NCBI GenBank assembly: GCA_964593905.1
Contig: CAZQLE010000003.1
Coordinates: forward strand, 1 to 64,000
Length of the DNA stretch: 64,000 nucleotides
Source: CAZQLE01 sp964593905
GTDB lineage: Bacteria > Chloroflexota > Anaerolineae > Anaerolineales > Anaerolineaceae
Direction: 5' to 3'
Shown here piece by piece: positions 8,290 to 15,842 of this stretch; the first letter of the stretch is position 1, and the number at the start of each line of letters is the position of its first letter. The position numbers and the translations under genes were made by a program. The notes under the pieces are model-generated. The model saw nothing but the letters and a program-made list of their open reading frames with translations, searched no databases and was not told the origin of the DNA.

Positions 8290-9030
8290 TTATATTATTC
8301 TGTAACTGCGGTCTTCGACCGCGAGAAGCGCTTTGCGCAGTTCTGAAATGGTTGGTTTTTCAAGCTGGTAGGTGGTTGAGGCAAGAAAATCATCCAGCCC
8401 ATGGACGTCCCCATTCTGAATCAGGGGGTATTTTTTGATCTGGGGAAATTTTTCATATGCCTGGGTGGGGGTGATATGGCGCGATATTTCGAGCGCAAGG
8501 ATGGGGATATCGATGGGGACAAACCCCAGAATTTCGAGCAATCCAAAAGCCTTGCGATTAACATGGGCTGGAATCAGTAACCCACCAATACCGCTTACCA
8601 GTTCCCAGGCGTCATTCAAGCTTAGATCGACCGAAGAAAGCAGCAGACGCTCTTCGCTGCGGATAAAATCACCGGTTTCATCAACCACAAACTGTTCGCC
8701 AAAATAATCGGCGTTGTTCATGATGGATGGCATTAGCCGATCCACCGCATTCTGCAGCAAGAGGGCCTGGTCAAGTGTGTCAAACAAACATAAAACGTGG
8801 ACCTCTTCGCGGGTTTGCAGTTCCATGCCCGGCAGAACGATCAGCCCGGTGCCCTGAGCGGCTTTTTGCACCGCAAGAATGTTGGCGGTTGAATTGTGGT
8901 CGGTGATGGCAATGACTTCAATATTGTGCGCCAGCGCTTCGCGCACAATCAGCGGGGGGATCATTTCTATTTGAGCGCACGGTGACAGAACGGTATGTAA
9001 ATGGAGTTCTGCTTTATAGGGACGGATCAT
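8290..9030 (-). CDS. PHP-domain metal-dependent phosphoesterase
   Basis: PHP fold with the usual metal ligands: HLHT near residue 11, DHN near 43, GMEL near 67, PAHVNR and NGDVH in the C-terminal half. 246 residues, a typical single-domain length. The substrate is unknown; family members hydrolyse phosphoesters such as histidinol phosphate or nucleotides. It is 21 nt after the DRTGG gene and belongs to the regulatory set of the operon. A short perfect hairpin GCGGTC-TTC-GACCGC lies in its last codons. Confidence 0.88.
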   Translation of the reverse strand: MIRPYKAELHLHTVLSPCAQIEMIPPLIVREALAHNIEVIAITDHNSTANILAVQKAAQGTGLIVLPGMELQTREEVHVLCLFDTLDQALLLQNAVDRLMPSIMNNADYFGEQFVVDETGDFIRSEERLLLSSVDLSLNDAWELVSGIGGLLIPAHVNRKAFGLLEILGFVPIDIPILALEISRHITPTQAYEKFPQIKKYPLIQNGDVHGLDDFLASTTYQLEKPTISELRKALLAVEDRSYRII

Positions 9031-9051
9031 TATGGATTACCCGTCAGCTTA

Positions 9052-9396
9052 TTATTCCTCACGCAAACCCATATCCCAGAGTTTTCCAACGATATAAAAG
9101 CTGGTTTTTTCAGTAAAGAGCAACGTTACTTCTTCCTGGTTGGCTTTTTCAATCGTTGCTGCGTCGGGTGTTGCGCCTTCGGTAATGATTACTGCTGAGA
9201 GGTCCAACAATGCTGCAACGGCGACGATATTCGCATGAGCCTGCAACGTTACCCATAAGCAGTGGTGTTTGGCCCCGGACATAACACAGCTTAACAGGTC
9301 AGATGTATAACCGGTTTCTGGAATGATGGAGGAAAAATCCTTCGGATTGGTAAGTACTTTGAGGTTGAGTTCCTGGATGACCTGCTGCAAGTTCAT
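9052..9396 (-). CDS. DRTGG-domain protein
   Basis: A 114-residue protein resembling a stand-alone DRTGG domain (the regulatory fold found with HPr kinase-like and CBS proteins), with a hydrophobic core around residues 50-75 (NIVAVAALLDLSAVIITEG). No catalytic motif. Its ATG overlaps the stop of the CBS-ATPase gene by 4 nt. A paralogue sits at 10413. Ligand unknown. Confidence 0.75.
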   Translation of the reverse strand: MNLQQVIQELNLKVLTNPKDFSSIIPETGYTSDLLSCVMSGAKHHCLWVTLQAHANIVAVAALLDLSAVIITEGATPDAATIEKANQEEVTLLFTEKTSFYIVGKLWDMGLREE

Positions 9397-10403
9397 GTCT
9401 GATTGACCTCCTTCTTGCTTGTGTAACCTTCGCCGACAGATTCTTCTTTTTGAAGATTAATTCTCATACGAAGCCGGGTGCCTTTGTCGATGGCCGATTC
9501 CAACACCATATTATCTACGCAGCGTGCGATATTAACCAGACCCATGCCGGCGCCAAAACCAAGCTCGCGAATTTCATCATCGGCTGTTGAATAACCGGGT
9601 TTCATTGCCAGGTTAATGTCGTTGATTCCGGGGCCATCGTCATACGCCTCGATGGAGATTCGATGGGGTTCAATCTCGGTACGAATGATGCCGCCATTGG
9701 TGGTGTGGATGATCAAATTCATCTCTGCTTCATAAATGGCGATTCCAACGCGGCGGGCAACTTGTGGAGAGGCGCCCATTCGTAAAAGGGCGCGTTTAAT
9801 GTTGCTTGAAGCAGCACCGCCGCGCATAAAGTCTTTGGGTTTGATTGTGTAGCGCAGAATCAGGCTGGTGCGGTCTGATTCAATATCTTCAAATAAATGG
9901 CTGGCGCGGTATTTGCGTACTTCTTCGACCTGATAATCGTGTTGCAGCGCACCCAGTAAACCGCGCGTGATATCACCCTTGGTGATGATGCCGATGAGGT
10001 TCCCTTTTTCGTCAACCACAGGCAGACGACCCACCTGTGAAGACACAAATACTTTAAGCGCCTCGACCACCGGCTCATTGCCGCTAATGGTCAGGATGCT
10101 GGTGGTCATATATTTGTTGACTGGCGCCTGTAAATCAGAAGCGCACAGACAGCGGATGAGATCTTCCATGCTGATAATTCCCACCAGTTGACCGTCCGAA
10201 TCCATCACCGGCGCGCCCGAAATGCGCTTTTGGCGGAATAATTCCACCACATCGCGCATGGTTTGCTGGCTGGATACCGCCTTCAAATTGCTCGACATCA
10301 CCTCGCTGATTTTGAGTTCATAAGCCAGCTCTTCAGCGCGGGTGATATTTTCAGCAACTCGATCGTTGATGATGATTTTTTTGGGTTGGTTAGGATTATC
10401 CAT
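9393..10403 (-). CDS. CBS-domain pair fused to RsbT-type HATPase domain
   Basis: Two CBS domains (about residues 30-150; ISGAPVMDSDGQLVGIISMEDL and VGRLPVVDEKGNLIGIITKGDI are the repeats, here cited in part) are followed by a GHKL ATPase domain (about 190-320) with N-box EAEMNLIIH, G1 DDGPGI and G2 GAGMGLVNI. CBS pairs bind adenine nucleotides, and this kind of ATPase domain acts in anti-sigma kinases. An energy-state or NAD(H)-linked switch is inferred from its position at the head of the formate dehydrogenase operon. Confidence 0.85.
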   Translation of the reverse strand: MDNPNQPKKIIINDRVAENITRAEELAYELKISEVMSSNLKAVSSQQTMRDVVELFRQKRISGAPVMDSDGQLVGIISMEDLIRCLCASDLQAPVNKYMTTSILTISGNEPVVEALKVFVSSQVGRLPVVDEKGNLIGIITKGDITRGLLGALQHDYQVEEVRKYRASHLFEDIESDRTSLILRYTIKPKDFMRGGAASSNIKRALLRMGASPQVARRVGIAIYEAEMNLIIHTTNGGIIRTEIEPHRISIEAYDDGPGINDINLAMKPGYSTADDEIRELGFGAGMGLVNIARCVDNMVLESAIDKGTRLRMRINLQKEESVGEGYTSKKEVNQT

Positions 10404-10412
10404 TTTAGTGGG

Positions 10413-10796
10413 TTATTCAAAATCACTGGGGCCGTCTGTAACGGGCATTTCGAGGCTGGGTAAGCCAGATTGATATAAGCGACCGCATAATTCAAACATC
10501 CCATAAGGTGAGGTGATCAGCGCGATTCTTTCTTCTGTGGCCAGCTCAATGGTCTCTTTGGGAGGGTTTTTGCCACGAACAAAGACAATTGCTGATACAT
10601 CTGCCATTTGTGCAGTTCGTACAACCTGTGGGTTGCACAATCCGGTCAGTAGAACCGCCTCAGGTTGGATTGAGGCCAGAACATCGCTCATTAAATCGGC
10701 GCCACACCCCCCTTTAACTTCTCTTGAGAGGTCTGCTCCCTGATTAATGAGCTCACCTTTAATTAACCGGATTAAGTCTAGTACATTCATAATCAC
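10413..10796 (-). CDS. DRTGG-domain protein, first gene of the operon
   Basis: 127 residues, paralogous in layout to the protein at 9052: a hydrophobic strand AVLLTGLCNPQVVRTAQ near 47-63, a second strand SAIVFVRGKNP and an ALITSPYGMFELCGRLY tail that both share. Function unknown; DRTGG domains are ligand- or nucleotide-sensing modules in other contexts. The start follows AATCACCTGAT on the plus strand, that is ATCAGGTGATT on the coding strand, giving AGGTG. Confidence 0.74.
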   Translation of the reverse strand: MIMNVLDLIRLIKGELINQGADLSREVKGGCGADLMSDVLASIQPEAVLLTGLCNPQVVRTAQMADVSAIVFVRGKNPPKETIELATEERIALITSPYGMFELCGRLYQSGLPSLEMPVTDGPSDFE

Positions 10797-11149
10797 CTGA
10801 TAGTTCTAATTGTGAAATATTCAACATTGTTATTGTACACGAAACTGTTAATAAAAATAGTCGTTTTGAGAGATGTAAATTGAAGGAAAGGTTTTGCAGG
10901 TGGCAATGGCTGATTCATGGCCCACCGGGGAACCCCGGGGTGTTCCTCAGCAGATCTGATTCATTGCTGCGTTGTTATATTTATTCTATGTTAAAATCGG
11001 TAAAAGTAAAATAAATGTTCTTCGATATTTCTTCTGAGTTAACATTTTCAGGGGTTCGGGCCGGCCAACAGGGTCAGAATCTCTGATTCATGAGGATTTT
11101 GCAGCGTTTTACGCCTTCAAGCCAAATTTAATTCTGGACAGGGAATCTT
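10797..11149. other. 353-nt divergent intergenic region
   Basis: Separates the minus-strand formate operon from hisS. It contains ATTGTACACGAAACTG (10832-10847), nearly the same as ATTGTCACGAAACTG at 8214-8228; a GC-rich imperfect hairpin CACCGGGG/CCCCGGGGTG near 10923-10942; three copies of CTGATTCAT (near 10910, 10957 and 11082); and a weak hisS promoter candidate (TTGCTG 10964-10969, 17 nt, TATGTT 10987-10992). I see no T-box motif and no ORF worth calling. Confidence 0.5.
10832..10847. promoter_or_regulatory. Shared upstream motif of the formate operon
   Basis: ATTGTACACGAAACTG matches the segment ATTGTCACGAAACTG (8214-8228) except for one inserted base. Both lie upstream of minus-strand genes of the same operon. 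On the coding strand it reads CAGTTTCGTGTACAAT, with TACAAT possibly serving as a -10 box about 35 nt before the DRTGG start. Confidence 0.42.
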
Positions 11150-12418
11150 ATGAAGCAAATTGTTCAATCTGTAAAGGGCACCCGCGATTTTTATCCTGAA
11201 GAAATGGCGATCCGCTCCTGGTTATATCAGACGATCCGCGTTGTATCGGAAAGTTATGGTTATCAGGAGTATGATGGTCCGTTTCTTGAAAAAATTGATC
11301 TTTATGCAGCCAAATCGGGTGAGGAATTGGTTAAGGAACAGGCGTTTGTGTTTGAAGACCGCGGAGGTTCAGAAATCACCCTCCGGCCAGAGTTGACGCC
11401 CACGCTGGCGCGCATGGTGGCACAAAAACAAAATGGCCTGTCTTATCCCTTGCGCTGGTGGTCTTTTGGGCCTTTCTGGCGTTACGAGCGCCCTCAGAAG
11501 GGCCGCACGCGCGAGTTCTTCCAGTGGAACATTGATTTGATCGGTGCGGGCTCCAATGAAGCAGATGCCGAGTTGTTGGCTGTGTGCGCAACCTTCTTTG
11601 AGGTGGTTGGCCTGAATTCTGACCAGGTTGGAATTATGGTCAACAATCGGCGTTTGATGGATTATGCGCTGGCTGAGATTGGCCTGGTGGGAGATTTAAA
11701 GAAGGCGGCTTTTCGTTTGATCGATCGTCGCGATAAGATGTCGGCCTCCGATTGGGAAACCTATGCGTTGGAACTGGGCGTGAACCTGGAACAGTTTGAA
11801 GCTTTAAAACAATTGTTAGCCAACAAAGACCTGTGGAAAGAATCGGATGAACTGGTTCGCCAGTTTGAGCTGTTGGAGGCCATGGGGCTGCGCCAGTACT
11901 TTCACTATGACCCGCAGGTGATTCGCGGGCTGGATTATTATACTGGCACGGTTTTTGAGGCGCGGGATATGGACCGCGAGGGTCGGGCGGTTCTGGGCGG
12001 CGGACATTACGATAACCTGGTGGCGGCTGTGGGCGGTGACCCACTGCCCGGTGTTGGCTTTGCAATGGGTGATGTGATGATCAGCCTGGTTCTTGAAAAA
12101 TATGGCTGTCTGCCAAAGTTTAATCCAACCGCGGCGCAGGCGTTTGTGACGGTTTTTGACCAAGACCTGATGCCGGTTTCGGCGGCGCTGGCGAGTGAGC
12201 TGCGCCGGAGCGGCATTCCGACATTGTGTTACCCGGAATCTGGCAAACTGCAAAAGCAGTTTAAAGCCGCCGACCGGAGCGGTGCACGGTTTGTGATCGT
12301 CATTGGGCCGGATGAAGCCACGGCTGGGGTGGTGACATTGAAGGATTTGCAAAGCCGGACTCAAGAAACAGTTCAACGCAGCGAGTTGGTAGGAAAACTT
12401 AAGCAAATGCTTGCGTAG
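11150..12418 (+). CDS. hisS: Histidyl-tRNA synthetase
   Basis: Class II synthetase that charges tRNA-His. Motif 1 lies in the N-terminal part (KGTRDFYPEE start), motif 2 around FGPFWRYERPQKGRTREF, the histidine-binding segment GLDYYTGTVFE, and motif 3 around GVGFAMGDV; then the anticodon-binding domain. 422 residues is typical. AGGG lies 6 nt before ATG. The next gene downstream is tRNA-His itself. Confidence 0.97.
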   Translation: MKQIVQSVKGTRDFYPEEMAIRSWLYQTIRVVSESYGYQEYDGPFLEKIDLYAAKSGEELVKEQAFVFEDRGGSEITLRPELTPTLARMVAQKQNGLSYPLRWWSFGPFWRYERPQKGRTREFFQWNIDLIGAGSNEADAELLAVCATFFEVVGLNSDQVGIMVNNRRLMDYALAEIGLVGDLKKAAFRLIDRRDKMSASDWETYALELGVNLEQFEALKQLLANKDLWKESDELVRQFELLEAMGLRQYFHYDPQVIRGLDYYTGTVFEARDMDREGRAVLGGGHYDNLVAAVGGDPLPGVGFAMGDVMISLVLEKYGCLPKFNPTAAQAFVTVFDQDLMPVSAALASELRRSGIPTLCYPESGKLQKQFKAADRSGARFVIVIGPDEATAGVVTLKDLQSRTQETVQRSELVGKLKQMLA

Positions 12419-12439
12419 AAAAAATGGGTGTGGTAAAAT
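12411..12439 (+). promoter_or_regulatory. Candidate promoter of tRNA-His
   Basis: TTGCGT, 17-nt spacer and TAAAAT with an extended -10 (TGG before it). The -35 box overlaps the hisS stop codon, so the tRNA may be transcribed on its own. Confidence 0.5.
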
Positions 12440-12451
12440 CTATCCGCTTAC

Positions 12452-12524
12452 GGTGGCTGTAGCTCAATGGCAGAGCATCGCACTGTGGATGCGAGGGTTG
12501 TGGGTTCGACCCCCATCAGCCACC
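12452..12524 (+). tRNA. tRNA-His (GTG)
   Basis: Full cloverleaf: acceptor GTGGCTG with CAGCCAC, anticodon stem TCGCA/TGCGA with loop CTGTGGA and anticodon GTG at 12485-12487, T-loop TTCGACC. An encoded G-1 (12452) can pair with C73 (12524), the identity element of tRNA-His. No CCA is encoded. Confidence 0.97.
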
Positions 12525-12644
12525 CCTTAAGTTCTCTAACATGTTTGAGAGCAAAAGCGATCTGCGGAGTTGTGCCGGGCAAGCGAAATGGGGGAAAGGC
12601 TGTGCGCCCGCCGCTCTGCAGCATCAGCGATGGAAATAAACGAT
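12525..12644 (+). other. Unassigned transcribed-looking region after tRNA-His
   Basis: 120 nt between the tRNA and a strong terminator, GC-rich, with an imperfect hairpin GTTCTCTAACATGTTTGAGAGC at its start. No convincing ORF or ribosome-binding site. It may be only the trailer of the tRNA transcript or a small RNA. I do not recognise a family. Confidence 0.25.
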
Positions 12645-12672
12645 AAGCCCGGGAGACCGGGCTTTATTTTTT
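12645..12672 (+). terminator. Rho-independent terminator after hisS/tRNA-His
   Basis: AAGCCCGG-GAGA-CCGGGCTT, a perfect 8-bp stem with a tetraloop, followed by TATTTTTT. Confidence 0.92.
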
Positions 12673-12710
12673 GTCTGAATCTGGGAAGAATCTTCCCGGT
12701 TGACAGGGAC

Positions 12711-13097
12711 CTATTCGGAATGTGGGATCATTCGTTCAGCGGGGACGATATCATTTAATGGGGGCAAACTGTGGGCGGCTCTGGCGTGGTTGCAGCGCTC
12801 AATATCCCCCGGTGTGTAATATAAATTCCCGTTTTCCCAGTCAAAACCGAACTCGCGGCAGGGGGTGGAGCGTTTTTCATAAATACTGCAAGCCACCCGT
12901 TCACCAATTTTCCCTTCGAGCGCCACGCAGCGTTTATCTTTCCGGTTGGTGCCGGCCATGCACACCAGAACAGAATTTAAGTTTTCGACCATTTCGGGCG
13001 GAACGGTCCCGCCAGTGGCCGGGTCGGCCTCAGACCAGTAAAAGGTGACACGGAAAAAGGCACAACAAGCGCCACAAGTTAAGCAGGGATTATCCAA
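12711..13097 (-). CDS. YkgJ-family CxxCxxCC metal-cluster protein
   Basis: 128 residues starting with CLTCGACC, the CxxCxxCC signature of the YkgJ/UPF0153 zinc- or iron-chelating family, plus later cysteines in KRCVALEG, VACSIYE and PCREFGFDW that are typical of it. The TTG start follows AAGGAT. Family function is poorly known. It is 106 nt after the EamA gene and may be the last gene of the signalling operon. Confidence 0.85.
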   Translation of the reverse strand: MDNPCLTCGACCAFFRVTFYWSEADPATGGTVPPEMVENLNSVLVCMAGTNRKDKRCVALEGKIGERVACSIYEKRSTPCREFGFDWENGNLYYTPGDIERCNHARAAHSLPPLNDIVPAERMIPHSE

Positions 13098-13203
13098 ATT
13101 TTGAATCCTTGAACGTCAGCGGTTTTCCATAGACCGGATTATACCCCTGCGGATCCAGAGTACCTCGGTATTCGACATGTTTTGATACGTTGCCAGGGAC
13201 GAT

Positions 13204-14148
13204 TTACTGCCACGGGTGTTTAAATGGCAGCACCTGGGGAGAATTGATCCATGATAACCAGCCGGTGGTGACACGCTTGATGGGGGTGGGTTTATCAAAG
13301 GCGACCAATACCAGGCTTGCGATCAGCAGAATGGCCCCGGTCCATTGCAACCCCGCAAGGCGCTCGTGCAGCCAGGCTACGGCAAGAAAAACGGTGACCA
13401 GCAGTTCCCCCAGACCGAGCAAGGCGGTTTGCAGCCCACCCAGGTTTTTTACCCCCATAAATAAAGTCAGGCGTGAAAAAAACGTGAACAGCGCCATTCC
13501 CAAAACCGGCCACCACGGGCTGTAGGTCGGGGGAAGCTGGCGGTCAAATATCAAAAATGCGACAGTAACGGTTACAGCCATTGAGAGCAGGGTATAAAAG
13601 GTGACTGTTTGAGCAGGCACCTCGAATAAAACTCTTTGATTAATGAGCAGGTGCAGCGCATAAAGAACGGCAGAAGACAACATCAGCGCTGCGCCGATCA
13701 GATCCACGCTCTTATCTCCTGTCGACACCAGCATCATCATGCCGGGTATGGCAAGGAGCAAGCGGAATAGGGTAATTCGATTGATGGGCTGCCGGTCTGT
13801 GAGCAGCCAGAGCGCCACAAAGACCGGGTAGAAGGAATACAGCAAATGGCCAAGGCCGGCGTCCAACCGGTTGAGGGCGGTGTAATAAAAAATTGAACCG
13901 ATGCCATTGACAAAGCCGGCCATCACACAACCCATTAACCCCACCGGGTAGATATAGAAAAAGCTCTTTTTAAAGAAAGCCATGATTAAAAACAGGAGTA
14001 AGGCGGCGATGGATGTTCTCAGGGCCACCACTGCCAGGGGAGAGAAACCATGCAGCAATGCCTGTTTCCCAAAAATTGGCGCAATACCCAGGCAAAGTGC
14101 TGAAACCAGCGCTGCCTGAACCCCATTATTTTTGCGCCCCGAAAACAT
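13204..14148 (-). CDS. EamA/DMT-family transporter
   Basis: 314 residues with ten predicted membrane segments in two homologous EamA halves. Family members export amino acids, their analogues or other metabolites. Its ATG is 3 nt after the stop of the PLP-enzyme/receiver gene, with the Shine-Dalgarno AAGG inside that gene's end, so the two are likely co-translated. This suggests, as inference, export of the product or relief of a metabolite made by the PLP enzyme. Confidence 0.92.
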   Translation of the reverse strand: MFSGRKNNGVQAALVSALCLGIAPIFGKQALLHGFSPLAVVALRTSIAALLLFLIMAFFKKSFFYIYPVGLMGCVMAGFVNGIGSIFYYTALNRLDAGLGHLLYSFYPVFVALWLLTDRQPINRITLFRLLLAIPGMMMLVSTGDKSVDLIGAALMLSSAVLYALHLLINQRVLFEVPAQTVTFYTLLSMAVTVTVAFLIFDRQLPPTYSPWWPVLGMALFTFFSRLTLFMGVKNLGGLQTALLGLGELLVTVFLAVAWLHERLAGLQWTGAILLIASLVLVAFDKPTPIKRVTTGWLSWINSPQVLPFKHPWQ

Positions 14149-14151
14149 GGT

Positions 14152-15816
14152 TTACCTTAATAAGGCGCGAACTTCATCAAGCAGTTCGTCGCTCATAAAA
14201 TCGCCTTTTTGCATCAAGGTCTGAATATGACCTTTAAGGCGTTGTTTTTCGGCGGGGGTTAGTTCTTTGGCGGTGACGACAATGATGGGTATATCGGCCG
14301 TCTCCGGGTCATTTTTCAGGGCATCCAGAACGCTGAAACCGTCCATTTCGGGCATCATTAAGTCCAGAATCATCAGGCTGGGGTGTTCAGTGCGCGCAAG
14401 GTCAATGGCTTCACGCCCATTGGAGGCCTCAAACAGGGTGTAATTATCCTGGGCCTGCAAGATACGACGGATCAAGCGGCGCACATCGGGATTGTCATCG
14501 ACGATGGCAATCCGGGGGAAGCGGTCAATGGCTACCTTGCTTAAAGCGGCCAGCAGACCATCTTCGCGGCTATCTTCCATTGAGTTGGGCAGCACCACGT
14601 TGCGGCTCCAGTTTTCACCCAGAAGATTGCGTTCGATCGGCGTTGTATGCCCGGTGCAGTTGACCACCACCACATCACTGGGCTTGATGATGCTGGAGCG
14701 GATCATTTTTACCAATCCTGCGAAGGCCACACCCGTGGCCGGTTCCACCGATATGCCTTCCATTTTCGCCAGGAAATGCATGGCCCGAAATGCATCCTCG
14801 TCTGACACGCTTTCAAATTCTCCCCCTCCTGAAGAGAGCATTCGGTTGCGCAGTACGGTGTATGTTTTGCCGGGGTCACCGGTCGCCAGGGTGGCAATAA
14901 GTGTGTTGGGGGTCTGAATTGGGGCGGCCACATCACGATTTTGTTTCCATGCGTGTACCATGGGGGCGCAGCCATCTGCCTGAAGGATGCCAAATTTTGG
15001 GATCCGGTCGATCAGCCCCATTTTCTTAAGTTCGTCAAATCCTTTCCATACACCCAGCGGCCCCATTCCGCCGCTAACCGCCTGGATATACCAGTCTGGT
15101 GCGCGCCAGGGGGTGTTCTCGCCCGGCCCCAGGGTGTTGGTAAGTTGTTCGCATATTTCAAACGCGATTGTTTTCATCGCTTCAATGCAGGGCACGGTGC
15201 GGGCGCCCTGATCTTGGAATAAATTGCGCTGGCGCGCAAATTCGGAGGCAAGCTGCTTGGTCTGGTCGTATGAACCGGTGACTTTAATGACCTGGGTGCC
15301 ATACAGCGCGGTTTCGCGCATTTTGGGTCCGGGCACGAGGCTGGTTAGAAATGCCCACAGTTTAATGCCGGCGCGTGCCGCGTAGGCAGAGTAAGAAATT
15401 GCCACGTTGCCTGTCGAAGCGACCACCATCTCGGTGATGCCGGCTTCTTTTAGCGCGGCAATGGTAACGGCTGCCTGACGATCTTTAAAGGAGTTGGTTG
15501 GCCCCTGACGTTCATCTTTGACGAAGAGATTGCCACAGCCCAGCATCATGCCCAGGTGATTGGCCTTTAGCAGGGGCGTTCCGCCTTCGCCCAGAGAAAG
15601 ATCGGTGTTGGGCGCGAGGATGGGCAGCAGCTCGCGGTAGCGCCAGAGATCAAAAGAACGATTTCTGATCAGGTCGAGAAACTGCGACGCGATTTGAGCA
15701 TAGTCGTAGCGCGCTTCCAACCATGCGCTTCCGCAGTGTGGACAGGCGGAATGGGTTAACGATAATGTTGATGATTTTCCGCAATCGAGGCATTCGACAG
15801 TAATCGATAATGGCAT
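14152..15816 (-). CDS. Threonine-synthase-like PLP enzyme fused to a response-regulator receiver domain
   Basis: Residues 1-30 form a zinc ribbon (C9, C12, C25, C28), as in many threonine synthases. Residues about 40-425 are a fold-type II PLP enzyme with the Schiff-base lysine in PTNSFKDRQ (K111), the ASTGN loop, and SGGMGP. Residues 433-554 are a CheY-like receiver: acidic pair D440/D441, phosphoacceptor D485 in ILDLMMPEMDG, T515 and K537, all intact. I know of no standard threonine synthase with this tail. True substrate is uncertain (threonine synthase, cysteate-synthase-like or other). The gene is 26 nt after the giant hybrid kinase and 3 nt before an exporter. ATG follows AAGGAT. Confidence 0.9.
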   Translation of the reverse strand: MPLSITVECLDCGKSSTLSLTHSACPHCGSAWLEARYDYAQIASQFLDLIRNRSFDLWRYRELLPILAPNTDLSLGEGGTPLLKANHLGMMLGCGNLFVKDERQGPTNSFKDRQAAVTIAALKEAGITEMVVASTGNVAISYSAYAARAGIKLWAFLTSLVPGPKMRETALYGTQVIKVTGSYDQTKQLASEFARQRNLFQDQGARTVPCIEAMKTIAFEICEQLTNTLGPGENTPWRAPDWYIQAVSGGMGPLGVWKGFDELKKMGLIDRIPKFGILQADGCAPMVHAWKQNRDVAAPIQTPNTLIATLATGDPGKTYTVLRNRMLSSGGGEFESVSDEDAFRAMHFLAKMEGISVEPATGVAFAGLVKMIRSSIIKPSDVVVVNCTGHTTPIERNLLGENWSRNVVLPNSMEDSREDGLLAALSKVAIDRFPRIAIVDDNPDVRRLIRRILQAQDNYTLFEASNGREAIDLARTEHPSLMILDLMMPEMDGFSVLDALKNDPETADIPIIVVTAKELTPAEKQRLKGHIQTLMQKGDFMSDELLDEVRALLR

Positions 15817-15842
15817 AATATCCTTTACAGTAATGCAATACT

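Noticed and set aside
10797..11149. T-box leader before hisS
   Set aside because: The conserved T-box sequence and terminator/antiterminator pair are not visible.
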